NCBI RefSeq assembly: GCF_014189535.1
Contig: NZ_CP050308.1
Location: 2,965,001-3,029,000, forward strand
Reading direction: 5' to 3'
Source: Rhizobium lusitanum
GTDB taxonomy: Bacteria; Pseudomonadota; Alphaproteobacteria; Rhizobiales; Rhizobiaceae
Length of the DNA stretch: 64,000 bases
Shown: positions 1 through 10,376 of the stretch, in pieces
Numbering within the stretch: position 1 is the stretch's first letter
How the letters are laid out: every line of letters begins with the position of its first letter
Made by a program: the position numbers and the translations under genes
Notes under the pieces: generated by a model
What the model was told of the DNA's origin: nothing
The model's input: only the letters and a program-made list of their open reading frames with translations
The model's database searches: none

Positions 1-2
1 CC

Positions 3-620
3 GACGATCTTGCGCGCGGCCGCTCCACCTTCATGGTCGAGATGGTCGAGACTGCGGCGATCCTCAACCAGGCGACCGACCGCTCGCTGGTCATCCTGGA
101 CGAGATCGGTCGCGGCACCGCCACCTTCGATGGTCTCTCGATTGCCTGGGCGTCGGTCGAGCATCTGCATGAGGCCAATCGTTGCCGCGGCCTGTTCGCC
201 ACGCATTTCCACGAGCTGACCGTGCTGTCGGAAAAGCTTGAGCGGCTCTCCAACGCCACCATGCGCGTCAAGGAATGGGACGGCGATGTCATCTTCCTGC
301 ACGAGGTCGGGCCGGGTGCGGCCGACCGTTCCTACGGCATTCAGGTGGCGCGGCTAGCGGGCCTGCCTGCCTCGGTGGTGGCGCGTGCCCGCGACGTTCT
401 GACGCGCCTGGAGGATGCCGACCGTAAGAATCCGGCAAGCCAGCTCATCGATGATCTGCCGCTCTTCCAGATCGCGGTTCGCCGCGAGGAGGCGGGCGGC
501 AGGCGAGGGCCGTCCAAGGTCGAGGAGGCGCTGAAAGTGCTCGATCTTGACGATTTGACGCCGCGCGCAGCTCTCGATGCGCTATATGAACTGAAAAAGA
601 CCCTGAACAAGGCCGGCTGA
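3..620 (+). CDS. mutS: DNA mismatch repair protein MutS, C-terminal part (5' end outside window)
   Basis: MutS recognises mismatches and small loops in DNA and uses ATP to recruit MutL. Only the last 205 residues lie in the window; the reading frame is open from the first bases. Visible ATPase elements are the signature GRSTFMVEM, the Walker B/D-loop segment [16 protein letters not shown] and the switch ATHFHEL. These are followed by the usual alanine/leucine-rich C-terminal helical region that supports dimerisation. Family identity is secure from these motifs. The neighbour downstream is a small broken frame and then glnD. No sign of disruption in the visible part. Confidence 0.95.
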   Translation, partial: DDLARGRSTFMVEMVETAAILNQATDRSLVILDEIGRGTATFDGLSIAWASVEHLHEANRCRGLFATHFHELTVLSEKLERLSNATMRVKEWDGDVIFLHEVGPGAADRSYGIQVARLAGLPASVVARARDVLTRLEDADRKNPASQLIDDLPLFQIAVRREEAGGRRGPSKVEEALKVLDLDDLTPRAALDALYELKKTLNKAG

Positions 621-647
621 TAACAGGCGATTTCCAAGGACAATCCG

Positions 648-942
648 ATGCATATCGAACATCTTCTTGCCGAGGTCCGCGTTCTCGCCGACCGTTTTTC
701 GCCGATTGCGGCGCGTGGCAAGATCTGCGGCGAGGGGGGAAGCACCGGACTGTGAGTCCGACCGCGGGCTTCTGAACATCGCCCTGTCCTGCAGCCGGAT
801 TTCCGACATCACCTCGGCAATCGCCAAGGCTGGCTATTGGGAATGCGAGCGGGAAATGGTGACGCAGATCGGTGCCCAATCGCGAAACATATTGCATAGC
901 ATAAATGAGTTGAGACGGTCGCTTGTGGTGCCGCAGCCCTAA
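648..942 (+). pseudogene. small hypothetical gene broken by a G-run frameshift
   Basis: An ATG 25 bases after mutS opens a frame (MHIEHLLAEVRVLADRFSP...) that stops after 35 codons. A second frame continues from the same place to a stop at 942 (...ISDITSAIAKAGYWECEREM...INELRRSL). The two join into one 97-residue protein if one G is removed from the six-G run at 734-739. The joined product looks like a real helical protein with no membrane segment or signal peptide. I do not recognise its family. It could be a true pseudogene or a sequencing error in the G run. The rest of the gap up to glnD (943-1099) shows nothing recognisable. Confidence 0.5.
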
Positions 943-1099
943 AACCGCCGATTTCTGCGTCGACAGCCGTCACTCTTCGTCAACCTTGACCCGATAGAAC
1001 TCCCGAAAGCGCTGGTTTGGGAAATTTGGCTTCAAGCCGGATTACAGGATTCGGGCGTAGAATGCCTGTGTCAATCGCCGGGCAAAGAGGCTATAGCGC

Positions 1100-4015
1100 A
1101 TGCAGACGAAAAGACAGGCGTGCCGGCAATTGGCCGCGGTCATTGAACAGGATTCCGGTCGGCCGAGCATGGTTAAGCATGACATCGATTTCTCCGTCAT
1201 TCTCGAGGTCCCCGCACTAAGGGCGGAATGCGAGACCCTTGCAAAGCGTCATGACGACAAGAAGGACGAGCGTTCCGCCCTTCTCGCTCTCTTGAAGAAG
1301 GCGAGCCAGGAAGGCCGCGCAAACGCACGCCGCCTGCTCTCGCAAGATGGCGGCGGGCTGGATTGCGCGCACAGGATTTCCTGGCTGCAGGATCAAATCA
1401 TCACCGTTCTCTACGACTTCACGGTCCACCACCTCTATCCGAAGCAGAAGGGCAGCTTCACTGTCACCGCCGTTGGCGGCTATGGCCGTGACACGCTGGC
1501 GCCGGGCTCGGACATCGACCTTCTCTTCCTTTTCCAGCCGAAGCCGGCGGAGGAGACGCACAAGGCGGTCGAGTTCATCCTCTATATGCTCTGGGATATG
1601 GGTTTCAAGGTCGGCCACGCCACGCGCACCGTCGAGGAGTGCATACGCGAGGCGAAGTCGGACATGACGATACGCACCGCCATCCTCGAGACGCGCTATA
1701 TCTGCGGCAACGAGCCCTTGGCGCACGAGTTGGAGACGCGGTTCGACAAGGAAATCGTCACCAATACCGGCCCGGAATTCATCGCCGCCAAGCTTGCTGA
1801 GCGCGACGAGCGCCACCGCAAGGCCGGCGACACCCGGTATCTGGTCGAGCCCAACGTCAAGGAAGGCAAGGGTGGCCTGCGCGATCTGCATACGCTGTTC
1901 TGGATCTCCAAATATTATTACCATGTCCGCGATCCGGTCGAACTGGTGAAGCTCGGGGTGCTCTCGAAGCAGGAATACCGCCTCTTCGAAAAGGCCGAGG
2001 ATTTTCTCTGGGCCGTGCGCTGCCACATGCATTTCTTGACGGGCAAGGCGGAAGAGCGGCTGTCCTTTGACATTCAGCGCGAGATCGCCGAGGCGCTCGG
2101 CTATCACGCCCGGCCTGGCCTTTCCGCCGTCGAACGCTTCATGAAGCACTATTTCCTCGTCGCCAAGGATGTCGGTGATCTCACCCGCATTCTCTGCGCG
2201 GCGCTCGAGGACCAGCAGGCCAAGGCGACGCCGGGCCTGACCGGCGTCATCAGCCGCTTTGCCCATCGCTCGCGCAAGATCCCCGGCACGATCGAGTTCG
2301 TCGAGGATCGCGGCCGCATCGCGCTCGCCAATCCCGATGTCTTCAAGCGCGATCCGGTTAGCCTCATCCGCCTGTTCTTCGTCGCCGATATCAACGGGCT
2401 GGAATTCCATCCCGATGCGCTGAAGCGTGTTACCCGCTCGCTGGGCCTGATCGACAATGATCTCCGCGAGAGCGAGGAGGCAAACCGCCTGTTCCTGGCG
2501 ATCCTCACTTCGAAGCGCGATCCGGCGCTGATCCTGCGCCGCATGAACGAGGCCGGCGTGCTCGGCCGTTTCATTCCGGAATTCGGCAAGATCGTCTCGA
2601 TGATGCAGTTCAACATGTATCATCATTATACGGTCGACGAGCATCTGATCCGCGCCGTCGAGGTGCTGTCGGAGATCGACAAGGGCAAGGCCGAGGACAT
2701 CCATCCGCTTGTCAACAAGCTGATGCCCGGCATCGAGGATCGTGACGCGATCTATGTTGCCGTGCTGCTGCACGACATCGCCAAGGGCCGGGAGGAAGAT
2801 CATTCCGAAGCCGGCGCCAAGGTGGCGCGCAAGCTTTGCCCGCGCTTCGGCCTGTCGCCAAAACAGACCGAGCTGGTCGTCTGGCTGATCGCGGAGCATC
2901 TGACCATGTCAATGGTCGCCCAGACCCGCGACCTGACCGACCGCAAGACCATCATCGATTTCGCCGACCGGGTGCAGTCGCTTGAGCGCTTGAAGATGCT
3001 GCTGATCCTGACCGTCTGCGACATCCGCGCTGTCGGCCCCGGCGTCTGGAACGGCTGGAAGGGGCAGTTGCTGCGCACGCTCTATTACGAGACCGAGCTG
3101 CTGCTGGCTGGTGGCTTCTCGGAAGTATCGCGCAAGGAGCGGGCGGAAGCCGCCGCCAAGGCGCTCGAAGCGGCATTGGATGATTGGGGTCAGAAGGCTC
3201 GCAAGGCCTATGTCAAGCTGCACTACCAGCCCTATCTTCTGTCCGTGCCGCTGGAAGACCAGATCCGCCATACGCGGTTCATCCGCCAGACCGACAAATC
3301 GGGCCAAGTGTTGGCGACGATGGTACGGACCGACAGTTTCCACGCCATCACCGAAATCACCGTGCTGTCGCCCGACCACCCGCGTCTTCTGACCGTCATC
3401 GCCGGCGCTTGCGCCGCTGCCGGTGCCAACATCGTCGACGCACAGATCTTCACGACGGCGGATGGCCGCGCGCTCGACACCATCCATGTCAGCCGTGAAT
3501 TCACCGACGATGCCGACGAGTTGCGCCGGGCCGGCACCATCGGCAGGATGATCGAGGACGTGCTGGCGGGCCGCAAGCGCCTGCCGGAAGTGATCGCCAC
3601 GCGCACCAAGAACCGCCGCAAGAACAAGGCATTTGTCATTCCGCCATCGGTGACGATCTCCAACAGTCTGTCCAACAAGTTCACCGTCATCGAGGTCGAA
3701 TGCCTAGACCGCACCGGTCTTTTGTCGGAAATCACTTCGGTTCTTTCGGACTTGTCGCTCGACATCCACTCGGCGCGGATCACAACCTTCGGCGAGAAGG
3801 TCATCGATAGTTTCTATGTGACCGACCTCGTCGGACAGAAGATCACCAACGAAAACAAGCGAGCCAACATTACCGCGCGCCTGAAGCCGGTGATGGCGGG
3901 TGAGGAGGACGAGATGCGTGAGCGCATGCCGTCCGGTATGATCGCGCCCGCCTCAACTCGGTCGCTCAATACCGAAAAGCCCAGTACTGAAAAGAAAGCC
4001 GGTTCAGCCGTATGA
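1100..4015 (+). CDS. glnD: bifunctional [protein-PII] uridylyltransferase/uridylyl-removing enzyme
   Basis: GlnD is the cytoplasmic nitrogen sensor that uridylylates PII proteins (GlnB/GlnK) at low glutamine and removes the UMP at high glutamine. Domains in order: a nucleotidyltransferase with [17 protein letters not shown] near residues 125-143; an HD hydrolase domain with [18 protein letters not shown] near 555-572; two C-terminal ACT domains starting near 750 and 860 that bind glutamine. Length is 971 residues from this ATG, which has AAAGAGG about nine bases upstream. An internal ATG at 1169 ([10 protein letters not shown]) would give 948, closer to what I recall of other rhizobial GlnD lengths, but has no clear ribosome site. 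The end overlaps murJ by four bases, so the two are probably co-translated. Confidence 0.95.
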   Translation: MQTKRQACRQLAAVIEQDSGRPSMVKHDIDFSVILEVPALRAECETLAKRHDDKKDERSALLALLKKASQEGRANARRLLSQDGGGLDCAHRISWLQDQIITVLYDFTVHHLYPKQKGSFTVTAVGGYGRDTLAPGSDIDLLFLFQPKPAEETHKAVEFILYMLWDMGFKVGHATRTVEECIREAKSDMTIRTAILETRYICGNEPLAHELETRFDKEIVTNTGPEFIAAKLAERDERHRKAGDTRYLVEPNVKEGKGGLRDLHTLFWISKYYYHVRDPVELVKLGVLSKQEYRLFEKAEDFLWAVRCHMHFLTGKAEERLSFDIQREIAEALGYHARPGLSAVERFMKHYFLVAKDVGDLTRILCAALEDQQAKATPGLTGVISRFAHRSRKIPGTIEFVEDRGRIALANPDVFKRDPVSLIRLFFVADINGLEFHPDALKRVTRSLGLIDNDLRESEEANRLFLAILTSKRDPALILRRMNEAGVLGRFIPEFGKIVSMMQFNMYHHYTVDEHLIRAVEVLSEIDKGKAEDIHPLVNKLMPGIEDRDAIYVAVLLHDIAKGREEDHSEAGAKVARKLCPRFGLSPKQTELVVWLIAEHLTMSMVAQTRDLTDRKTIIDFADRVQSLERLKMLLILTVCDIRAVGPGVWNGWKGQLLRTLYYETELLLAGGFSEVSRKERAEAAAKALEAALDDWGQKARKAYVKLHYQPYLLSVPLEDQIRHTRFIRQTDKSGQVLATMVRTDSFHAITEITVLSPDHPRLLTVIAGACAAAGANIVDAQIFTTADGRALDTIHVSREFTDDADELRRAGTIGRMIEDVLAGRKRLPEVIATRTKNRRKNKAFVIPPSVTISNSLSNKFTVIEVECLDRTGLLSEITSVLSDLSLDIHSARITTFGEKVIDSFYVTDLVGQKITNENKRANITARLKPVMAGEEDEMRERMPSGMIAPASTRSLNTEKPSTEKKAGSAV

Positions 4016-5607
4016 GCCTCGTCAAGAAATTCATCACCGTTGGTGGCGCGACGCTCGGCAGCCGCATCTTCGGTTTCGCCCGCGAAACGCTGATGGCAGC
4101 CGCCCTCGGTACCGGGCCGATGGCCGACGTCTTCTACGCCGCTTTCCGCTTTCCGAACCTGTTTCGCCGCCTTTTCGCCGAGGGTGCCTTCAACGCCGCC
4201 TTCGTGCCGCTGTTTGCCAAGGAGATCGAGGCGAACGGTATCGAGGGCGCCAAGCGTTTTTCCGAGGAAGTCTTCGGCGTTCTGTTCTCCGTGCTGTTCC
4301 TGATCACTGTCGTCATGGAATTGTGCATGCCGCTGATCGTGCGCTGGATCATCGCGCCGGGCTTTGCCGACGATCCGGATAAATTCTCGATCACGGTGCG
4401 CTTGGCAGCCGTGATGTTTCCCTATCTCATGTGCATGTCGCTGACGGCGATGATGAGCGGCATGCTGAATTCGCTGCATCATTTCTTTGCCGCCGCCGTT
4501 GCGCCGGTCTTCCTCAACGTGGTGATGATCGGAGCGCTGTTCTATTCGCTCTATTTCGGCGCCGTGCCGCTGCAAACCGCCTGGTATCTTTCCTGGGGCG
4601 TGCTTGTCGCCGGTATCCTGCAATTGCTCGTCGTTTATATCGGCGTGCGTTATGCCGGCATCAACATCGGCTTCCGCTGGCCGCACTTCACACCGAATGT
4701 GAAACGTCTGCTGATCCTCGCCATTCCCGCCGCCGTCACCGGCGGCATCACCCAGATCAACCAGATGATCGGCCAGGCGATAGCCTCCAGCCGCGAGGGC
4801 GCGATTGCAGCCCTGCAATATGCCGACCGCATCTATCAGCTGCCGCTCGGTGTCGTCGGCGTGGCCGTCGGCGTGGTGCTGCTGCCGGAGTTGGCGCGCT
4901 CCCTGAAGTCAGGCCATCTGAAAGAGGCCGGCAATTTGCAGAACCGCTCGATAGAATTCGTGCTGTTCCTGACCTTGCCGGCGGCCATGGCGCTCTGGGT
5001 GCTCTCCGATGATATCATTCGCGTTCTCTACGAACGCCGTGCCTTCCATCAGGAAAACACCATCATCGTTGGCTCGATCCTGGCGATCTACGGCCTGGGT
5101 CTGCCGGCCTTCGTGCTGATCAAGGCATTGCAGCCGGGCTTCTATGCCCGCGAGGATACCAAGACCCCGATGCGCTTCTCCGGTGTCGCTGTTGCCACCA
5201 ACTGCGCGATCGCACTCAGCCTCTTCCCTTACATGGGGGCGCCCGGCATCGCCGTGGCCGAAGCGACGGCCGGCTGGATCAGCACCGTACTGCTGTTCAC
5301 GACGCTATTGCGTCGGGGTCATCTGACCTGGGAATGGGCGCTTGCCCGTCGCGCCGCGCTGTTGCTCGTTTCAGCCGGCGTGATGACGGCCATGGTCGTC
5401 TATCTCCAGCATCGCTGGGAGCCATGGCTCGCCTCGGGCGCGTCGCTATTGACCAAGGTCAGCACGCTCGGCCTTTTGATCGGCATCTCCATGTTAGTCT
5501 ACTTCGCCGTCGCCTTCCTCATCGGCGGCGCCGACATCGGCATGATCCGCCGCAATGTGAAGCGCAAGCCGCGAGCGCCAGCGCCGGATGCGGCGAACGG
5601 TGAGTAA
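4012..5607 (+). CDS. murJ: lipid II flippase MurJ (MviN)
   Basis: MurJ moves the peptidoglycan precursor lipid II across the inner membrane. The 531-residue product has the N-terminal family signature [17 protein letters not shown] and about 14 hydrophobic segments. Conserved elements include [22 protein letters not shown] near residues 43-65 and the [21 protein letters not shown] block near 277. The start ATGA overlaps the glnD stop, the usual arrangement in rhizobia. The C-terminal tail is short, basic and cytoplasmic. No anomalies. Confidence 0.95.
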   Translation: MSLVKKFITVGGATLGSRIFGFARETLMAAALGTGPMADVFYAAFRFPNLFRRLFAEGAFNAAFVPLFAKEIEANGIEGAKRFSEEVFGVLFSVLFLITVVMELCMPLIVRWIIAPGFADDPDKFSITVRLAAVMFPYLMCMSLTAMMSGMLNSLHHFFAAAVAPVFLNVVMIGALFYSLYFGAVPLQTAWYLSWGVLVAGILQLLVVYIGVRYAGINIGFRWPHFTPNVKRLLILAIPAAVTGGITQINQMIGQAIASSREGAIAALQYADRIYQLPLGVVGVAVGVVLLPELARSLKSGHLKEAGNLQNRSIEFVLFLTLPAAMALWVLSDDIIRVLYERRAFHQENTIIVGSILAIYGLGLPAFVLIKALQPGFYAREDTKTPMRFSGVAVATNCAIALSLFPYMGAPGIAVAEATAGWISTVLLFTTLLRRGHLTWEWALARRAALLLVSAGVMTAMVVYLQHRWEPWLASGASLLTKVSTLGLLIGISMLVYFAVAFLIGGADIGMIRRNVKRKPRAPAPDAANGE

Positions 5608-5643
5608 GAGGCAAATCAGAGAGCAGTGTTTGTCGGACCTCCG

Positions 5644-5836
5644 GCACCCCCCTCTGTCCCTTTCGGGACATCTCCCCCCACAAGGGGGGAGATTATTGGG
5701 AGTTGGTCGCGTTCCCCCTGCAAAGCAATAAGCCAAGCCTCGGCAGACGCGAGATTTGTTTGGTGCGAGAGGGTGCGACGCGATACCAATCTCCACCCTT
5801 GTGGGGGAGATGTCACGAAGTGACAGAGGGGGGTGC
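5644..5836. repeat. long imperfect inverted repeat between murJ and the VOC gene (rhizobial intergenic element)
   Basis: The left arm (5644-5694) and right arm (5788-5836) are about 50-base near-perfect inverted copies. Each arm carries a CCCCCTCTGTC tip and a C/G-run stem around ACAAG. Each arm also contains its own small hairpin (GTCCC/GGGAC on the left, GTCAC/GTGAC on the right). The roughly 90-base centre is unrelated to coding sequence. The structure is that of the non-autonomous, MITE-like intergenic palindromes common in Rhizobiaceae. It lies just after murJ and could act as a transcription stop or RNA-processing site. Confidence 0.75.
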
Positions 5837-5879
5837 TCTCTCCACACACTCGCAATCAATTTGATTCCGGAGCCCACGC

Positions 5880-6272
5880 ATGCCCCAATCCCTCTTCCTC
5901 ATCACCCTCGTCGTCGATGACTATGATCGCGCCAAGGCCTTCTATTGCAATTGCCTCGGCTTTGAGTGCGTGACTGACGAGCCGCAGCCCGAAGGCAAAC
6001 GCTGGATCGTGGTGAAGCCGAAGGGTGGTGATGGCGCGGCGCTCCTGCTGGCACAAGCCGCCGACGACGGGCAGCGGGCGGCCATCGGCAATCAAACCGG
6101 CGGCCGTGTCGGTTTCTTCCTCAAGACCGACGATTTTGCCAGTGATCATGCGGCGATGGTCGCGAAAGGTCTCCGTTTTCTGGAGGAGCCGCGCCATGAG
6201 GTCTACGGTATAGTCGCCGTCTTCGCGGACCCCTACGGCAACAGCTGGGATCTGATCCAGCATTCTTCCTGA
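5880..6272 (+). CDS. VOC (glyoxalase/bleomycin-resistance fold) family protein
   Basis: A 130-residue single-domain protein of the vicinal-oxygen-chelate superfamily. It has the two beta-alpha-beta-beta-beta halves of the fold: LFLITLVVDDYDRAKAFYCNCLGF at the N terminus and a second half ending VAVFADPYGNSWDLIQ. The DPYGNSWDL ending is typical of the family. Members can be lyases, dioxygenases or antibiotic-binding proteins, and the substrate cannot be read from sequence. The gene sits between an intergenic palindrome and trpS, and there is no clear operon link. A GGAG precedes the ATG by about ten bases. Confidence 0.8.
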   Translation: MPQSLFLITLVVDDYDRAKAFYCNCLGFECVTDEPQPEGKRWIVVKPKGGDGAALLLAQAADDGQRAAIGNQTGGRVGFFLKTDDFASDHAAMVAKGLRFLEEPRHEVYGIVAVFADPYGNSWDLIQHSS

Positions 6273-6385
6273 GTTCCTGCCACATATCCTCTTGATCCCC
6301 GCCTGTCCGCCGTGCATAAGCCCGCCGAACACCAAGGGTCGAGCGCGAGCTCGCCCGGGCCCTCCACCAGCCTTTCGAGGACGAC

Positions 6386-7450
6386 ATGACCGAATTCCAG
6401 CCGCTCGTATTCTCCGGCGTCCAGCCGACCGGCAATCTCCATCTTGGCAATTATCTCGGCGCGATCCGCAAGTTCGTGGCGTTGCAGGAAAATAACGATT
6501 GCATGTATTGCGTCGTTGACATGCATGCGCTGACCGCCCAGCTCGTGCATGAGGACATGCGGAGCCAGACGCGTTCGATCACCGCCGCCTTCCTTGCCGC
6601 CGGCATCGATCCGGAAAAGCATATCGTCTTCAATCAGTCGACTGTGCCGCAGCATGCCGAACTTGCCTGGATCTTCAATTGCGTCGCCCGCATCGGCTGG
6701 ATGAACCGCATGACGCAGTTCAAGGATAAGGCCGGCAAGGACCGCGAGCAGGCCTCTCTCGGCCTCTACGCCTATCCGAGCCTGATGGCCGCCGACATTC
6801 TGCTTTATCGCGCCACGCATGTGCCTGTTGGTGACGACCAGAAGCAGCATCTGGAATTGACCCGCGACATCGCCATGAAGTTCAATCTGGACTTCATGGA
6901 GCACATCCGCCGCTCGGGCTACGGCATCGACATCACGGTCGGCGATGAGCCGGTGCATGCCTATTTCCCGATGGTCGAGCCGCTGATCGATGGTCCGGCG
7001 CCGCGCGTCATGTCCTTGCGTGATGGCACCAAGAAGATGTCGAAGTCGGATGCCTCCGACCTGTCGCGTATCAACCTGCTCGATGACGAGGAAAACATCT
7101 CGAAGAAAATCCGCAAGGCCAAGACCGATCCGGATGGCTTGCCGAGCGAGATTGCTGGCCTCTCCAACCGCCCGGAAGCCGATAATCTCGTCGGCATCTA
7201 TGCAGCCCTTGCCGACAAGTCGAAGGCGGATGTTCTCTCGGAGTTTGGCGGTCAGCAGTTCTCCGTCTTCAAGCCGGCTCTGGTCGATCTCGCCGTCAAT
7301 GTTCTGTCGCCGATCACCGGCGAGATGCGCCGCCTGATGGCAGATCCCGGTCATATCGATGCGATCCTGCGCGACGGCGGCGCCCGCGCCCGCGCCCGCG
7401 CCGAGGTGACGATGAACCAGGTTCGCGACATCGTCGGCTTTATTTACTGA
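6386..7450 (+). CDS. trpS: tryptophanyl-tRNA synthetase
   Basis: TrpS charges tRNA(Trp) in the cytoplasm. The 354-residue product has the class I synthetase HIGH-type motif in [17 protein letters not shown] (residues about 9-25) and the KMSKS loop as KKMSKSDAS near residue 216. Length and motifs fit bacterial TrpS. It is followed 15 bases later by a strong GC hairpin. This suggests it is transcribed as a single gene or with the preceding VOC gene. Confidence 0.96.
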   Translation: MTEFQPLVFSGVQPTGNLHLGNYLGAIRKFVALQENNDCMYCVVDMHALTAQLVHEDMRSQTRSITAAFLAAGIDPEKHIVFNQSTVPQHAELAWIFNCVARIGWMNRMTQFKDKAGKDREQASLGLYAYPSLMAADILLYRATHVPVGDDQKQHLELTRDIAMKFNLDFMEHIRRSGYGIDITVGDEPVHAYFPMVEPLIDGPAPRVMSLRDGTKKMSKSDASDLSRINLLDDEENISKKIRKAKTDPDGLPSEIAGLSNRPEADNLVGIYAALADKSKADVLSEFGGQQFSVFKPALVDLAVNVLSPITGEMRRLMADPGHIDAILRDGGARARARAEVTMNQVRDIVGFIY

Positions 7451-7465
7451 CCATCTCATGACGGC

Positions 7466-7489
7466 AGCCCCCGTTGAAAAACGGGGGCT
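7466..7489 (+). terminator. hairpin terminator after trpS
   Basis: AGCCCCCGTT and AACGGGGGCT form a perfect ten-base-pair stem closed by a GAAA tetraloop. It lies 15 bases after the trpS stop. No long T run follows, so termination strength is inferred. The hairpin argues against any start codon for the next gene upstream of 7490. Confidence 0.75.
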
Positions 7490-7524
7490 TGCAAAACGCC
7501 TCCTTCAGGTGGCAGAGTCGCCCC

Positions 7525-8016
7525 ATGGTATCAAAACGTCTCTCACGGCTCGAAGGTCACCGCCGCAAATTCATGGCGGTCATCGACGGCACGCCTGAAT
7601 GCCAGCGCGCCGTCCATTATGCCGGCCGGCGGGCCAAGAATTCCAATGGTGGCCTTGTGCTTCTCTATGTGATCCCCGAGGGCGATTTCCAGCAATGGCT
7701 GGGTGTCGAGGAGATCATGCGGGCGGAAGCGCGTGAGGAGGCCGAGGCGACGACGGCAAAGGCGGCGCAGATCGTGCGCGAGAATATCGGCATCGATCCG
7801 GAGATCGTCATCCGCGAAGGGTCGGCCGCCGATGAGATCAATGCGATGATCGAGGAAGACCGGGATATTGCCCTGCTCGTTCTGGCCGCCGGTTCGGCCA
7901 AGGAAGGGCCAGGGCCGCTGGTGTCTTCGATCGCAGGGCGCGCCGCTGCCTTCCCGATCCCCGTGACGGTGCTGCCGGATACGTTGACGAACGAGGAAAT
8001 CGACGCCCTGAGTTGA
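7525..8016 (+). CDS. universal stress protein (UspA family)
   Basis: A 163-residue single Usp domain protein. The N-terminal strand RKFMAVIDGTPECQRAVHYAGRRA and the C-terminal IALLVLAAGSAKEGPGPLVSSIAG block match the nucleotide-binding Usp fold; the second corresponds to the G-x2-G-x9-GS loop in relaxed form. I chose the ATG at 7525 because an upstream TTG in the same frame would lie inside the trpS terminator stem. An AGGTGG lies somewhat far upstream. Its role is probably stress survival; the precise ligand is unknown. It runs into the Nfu gene without an evident terminator. Confidence 0.85.
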   Translation: MVSKRLSRLEGHRRKFMAVIDGTPECQRAVHYAGRRAKNSNGGLVLLYVIPEGDFQQWLGVEEIMRAEAREEAEATTAKAAQIVRENIGIDPEIVIREGSAADEINAMIEEDRDIALLVLAAGSAKEGPGPLVSSIAGRAAAFPIPVTVLPDTLTNEEIDALS

Positions 8017-8134
8017 GTTGGCAAGGCCATTTCTTGAGGGCTAGTCTCTTGATTAGAGCAGCCAAAAAGCCTATCTTCTTTTGAAATATTCTAAAGTCGG
8101 CGCAGGGCTTTCGGCCCGCCGCATGGAGATCAAG

Positions 8135-8701
8135 ATGTTCATTCAGACCGAAGCGACGCCGAACCCCGCGACCCTGAAGTTCCTGCCGGGCAAGGTAGTG
8201 ATGGAAAGCGGCACGGCCGAATTCCGTAGCGCCGACGAGGCGGAAGTCTCGCCGCTTGCCGCTCGCCTGTTCGATATCCCCGGCGTCAGCGGCGTCTATT
8301 TCGGCTACGATTTCATCTCCGTCTCCAAGGATGACCAGGAGTGGCAGCATCTGAAGCCCGCCATCCTCGGCTCGATCATGGAGCATTTCATGTCCGGCAA
8401 GCCGGTCATGGGCGCAGCATCGGTCCTCTCTGAAGCGCAGGACGCCAGCGGCGAGTTCTTTGATGAAGGCGACGAGACGATCGTGCTGACCATCAAGGAA
8501 TTGCTCGAGACCCGCGTTCGTCCGGCCGTGGCCCAGGATGGCGGCGACATCACTTTCCGCGGCTTCCGTGATGGCAAGGTCTACCTCAACATGAAGGGAT
8601 CCTGCGCCGGCTGCCCGTCGTCCACGGCAACGTTGAAGCATGGCATCCAGAATCTGCTGCGCCATTTCGTTCCGGAAGTTCAGGAAGTCGAAGCCGTCTA
8701 A
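8135..8701 (+). CDS. NfuA/NifU-type Fe-S cluster carrier
   Basis: A 188-residue protein with an N-terminal Nfu_N domain (MFIQTEATPNPATLKFLPG) and a C-terminal NifU-like domain. The cluster-binding CxxC is in GSCAGCPSST near residue 154. Such proteins take an assembled Fe-S cluster and hand it to target enzymes. The ATG at 8135 is preceded by GGAG at a good distance, and the product from here has the usual length. The neighbour tsaB starts 24 bases later. miaB, which needs two 4Fe-4S clusters, is in the same run of genes; a working link is only an inference. Confidence 0.92.
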   Translation: MFIQTEATPNPATLKFLPGKVVMESGTAEFRSADEAEVSPLAARLFDIPGVSGVYFGYDFISVSKDDQEWQHLKPAILGSIMEHFMSGKPVMGAASVLSEAQDASGEFFDEGDETIVLTIKELLETRVRPAVAQDGGDITFRGFRDGKVYLNMKGSCAGCPSSTATLKHGIQNLLRHFVPEVQEVEAV

Positions 8702-8725
8702 TCTTCGCATTTCGGAAAAATAAAG

Positions 8726-9382
8726 ATGATTGTACTGGCGCTCGACACGGCAGGTGTAGATTGCGCTGCCGCGGTGTATGATAGCGGCAGTGATTCTGTG
8801 ATGGGGGAGGTCACGGAGACGATCGGGCGGGGGCATGCCGAGCATTTGATGGATGTTGTCGACGCGGCGCTGGCGAAAGCCGATATAGCGCTCGCAGCGG
8901 TCGAGCGCATCGTCGTGACCGTCGGCCCTGGCTCCTTCACCGGCATTCGCATCGGCGTCGCTGCCGCTCGTGGTTTCGCACTTTCCCTCAACATTCCCGC
9001 CATCGGCGTCACGACCCTTGAGGTCATGGCCGCCACTGCGCGGGAGCAAAATCCGGGTCAATCGGTTCTGGCCGCCATCGACGCCAAGCGCGAGGAGATC
9101 TATCTCCAGTCCTTCGACGCCGATGGCCGCCCGCTGGACGAGGCCCGTGCCGTGACGATCGATGAAGCGCTAGTGATCGCTGGTGCCTTCGACGGTATCG
9201 TCACTGGTACAGCTGTCGCCCGGCTCAGCGATACGCCGCCCGCGGAGCGGCCCGACGCATTTCCGATTGCCGTCGTTGCCCGGCTGGGCGCTGCCAAACC
9301 TGTCAGCGACAAGCCGAAACCACTTTATCTTCGCGGACCCGATGCCAGACCGCAGGCCGGGTACGCTGTTGCCAGGCTATAG
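8726..9382 (+). CDS. tsaB: tRNA threonylcarbamoyladenosine biosynthesis protein TsaB
   Basis: TsaB is the scaffold partner of TsaD in making t6A37 on ANN-decoding tRNAs. The 218-residue product begins MIVLALDTAGVDCAAAVYD and contains VTVGPGSFTGIRIG near residues 70-83, both hallmarks of the YeaZ/TsaB ASKHA fold. It is followed after two bases by rimI, the same pairing seen in many proteobacteria. The two are surely translated from one message. Confidence 0.93.
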   Translation: MIVLALDTAGVDCAAAVYDSGSDSVMGEVTETIGRGHAEHLMDVVDAALAKADIALAAVERIVVTVGPGSFTGIRIGVAAARGFALSLNIPAIGVTTLEVMAATAREQNPGQSVLAAIDAKREEIYLQSFDADGRPLDEARAVTIDEALVIAGAFDGIVTGTAVARLSDTPPAERPDAFPIAVVARLGAAKPVSDKPKPLYLRGPDARPQAGYAVARL

Positions 9383-9384
9383 AC

Positions 9385-9879
9385 ATGCTCGAATCCTATC
9401 TTACCTTGAAAGCCGAATATGAGATCGTCCCGATGCAGCTTCGGGATTGCGTCGAAGTTGCCGCCCTGCATGGCGAACGGTTCGCGCGGGTCTGGGGCGA
9501 TACCGAGTTCGAGGATCTGCTGTCGCAGGACACGACCTTCGGTTTCGTCGCTCGGCAGACCAACGCCATTCTGAAAAAGTCGCTTCCGGGCTTCGTGCTG
9601 GCGCGGCATATGGCGGGCGAAGCCGAGATCCTGACGATTGCCGTCAGCGCCAAGCTTGGCCGTACAGGCCTTGGCTGGAGGCTGATGCAGGCGGCGTTGC
9701 GCGAGGCGCGCAATCGTGGCGGCGAAACCATGTTTCTCGAGGTCGACGGCGTCAATCAGCCGGCCGTCGGGCTCTACCGCAAGCTCGGTTTCGAGACGGT
9801 CGGCGAGCGCAAGGCCTATTATGTCGATGAAAACGGTGCGAAATCGACGGCGCTTGTCATGCGGCGCGTTCTTCGCTAG
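9385..9879 (+). CDS. rimI: ribosomal-protein-alanine N-acetyltransferase (GNAT family)
   Basis: A 164-residue GNAT acetyltransferase with the acetyl-CoA-binding segment VSAKLGRTGLGWRLMQAALREA (motif A, Q/RxxGxG/A variant) and a C-terminal LYRKLGFETVGERKAYY. RimI acetylates the N terminus of ribosomal protein S18. The assignment as RimI rather than a generic GNAT rests on its tight placement after tsaB, a conserved neighbourhood. Confidence 0.85.
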   Translation: MLESYLTLKAEYEIVPMQLRDCVEVAALHGERFARVWGDTEFEDLLSQDTTFGFVARQTNAILKKSLPGFVLARHMAGEAEILTIAVSAKLGRTGLGWRLMQAALREARNRGGETMFLEVDGVNQPAVGLYRKLGFETVGERKAYYVDENGAKSTALVMRRVLR

Positions 9880-9914
9880 TCCGTTGTCATAGACGAAGCG
9901 ACCGAAGACCGTAT

Positions 9915-10346
9915 TTGATGATCGATCCCGTAAAATCTCTGGAGGAGCTTTGCGCCGAGCGCGGGATGCGCATGACGGAGCAGCGCAAGGTTATTGCCCG
10001 CATCATCGAAAGTTCCGAGGACCATCCCGATGTCGAGGAGCTGCATCGTCGCTCCGTCAAGGTGGACGCGAAGATCTCGATTTCGACGGTCTATCGCACG
10101 GTAAAGCTTTTTGAGGATGCCGGCCTTCTTGCGCGCCATGATTTCCGCGACGGCCGCTCTCGGTACGAAACCGTGCCGGAAGAGCACCATGATCATCTGA
10201 TCGATCTGAAGAGCGGCGAGGTGATTGAGTTCCACTCGCCGGAGATCGAGGCGCTGCAGGAGCGTATCGCCCGCGAACATGGTTTCAAGCTCGTCGATCA
10301 CCGGCTGGAGCTCTATGGTATCCCGCTGAAGAAGGACGAAGGCTGA
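9915..10346 (+). CDS. mur: Fur-family metal regulator, probably manganese-responsive Mur
   Basis: A 143-residue Fur-fold repressor. The N-terminal winged helix contains ERGMRMTEQRKVIARII and KISISTVYRTVKLFEDAGL; the C-terminal dimerisation/metal domain carries EEHHDHLIDLKSGEVIEF. It lacks the CxxC structural-zinc pairs of some Fur proteins. In rhizobia the Fur-like protein at this position between rimI and olsA works as the manganese uptake regulator Mur, while iron control is mainly by RirA/Irr. That functional reading is from family knowledge, not from a visible operator. A classical iron-Fur role cannot be excluded by sequence alone. Confidence 0.85.
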   Translation: MMIDPVKSLEELCAERGMRMTEQRKVIARIIESSEDHPDVEELHRRSVKVDAKISISTVYRTVKLFEDAGLLARHDFRDGRSRYETVPEEHHDHLIDLKSGEVIEFHSPEIEALQERIAREHGFKLVDHRLELYGIPLKKDEG

Positions 10347-10376
10347 GGTGATGACTGTCGTGCCGGAGCGAATGAT

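Noticed and set aside
1217..2899. 560-codon open frame on the minus strand inside glnD
   Set aside because: Antisense shadow of a GC-rich gene: no ribosome site, no recognisable domain, and glnD motifs cover the plus strand.
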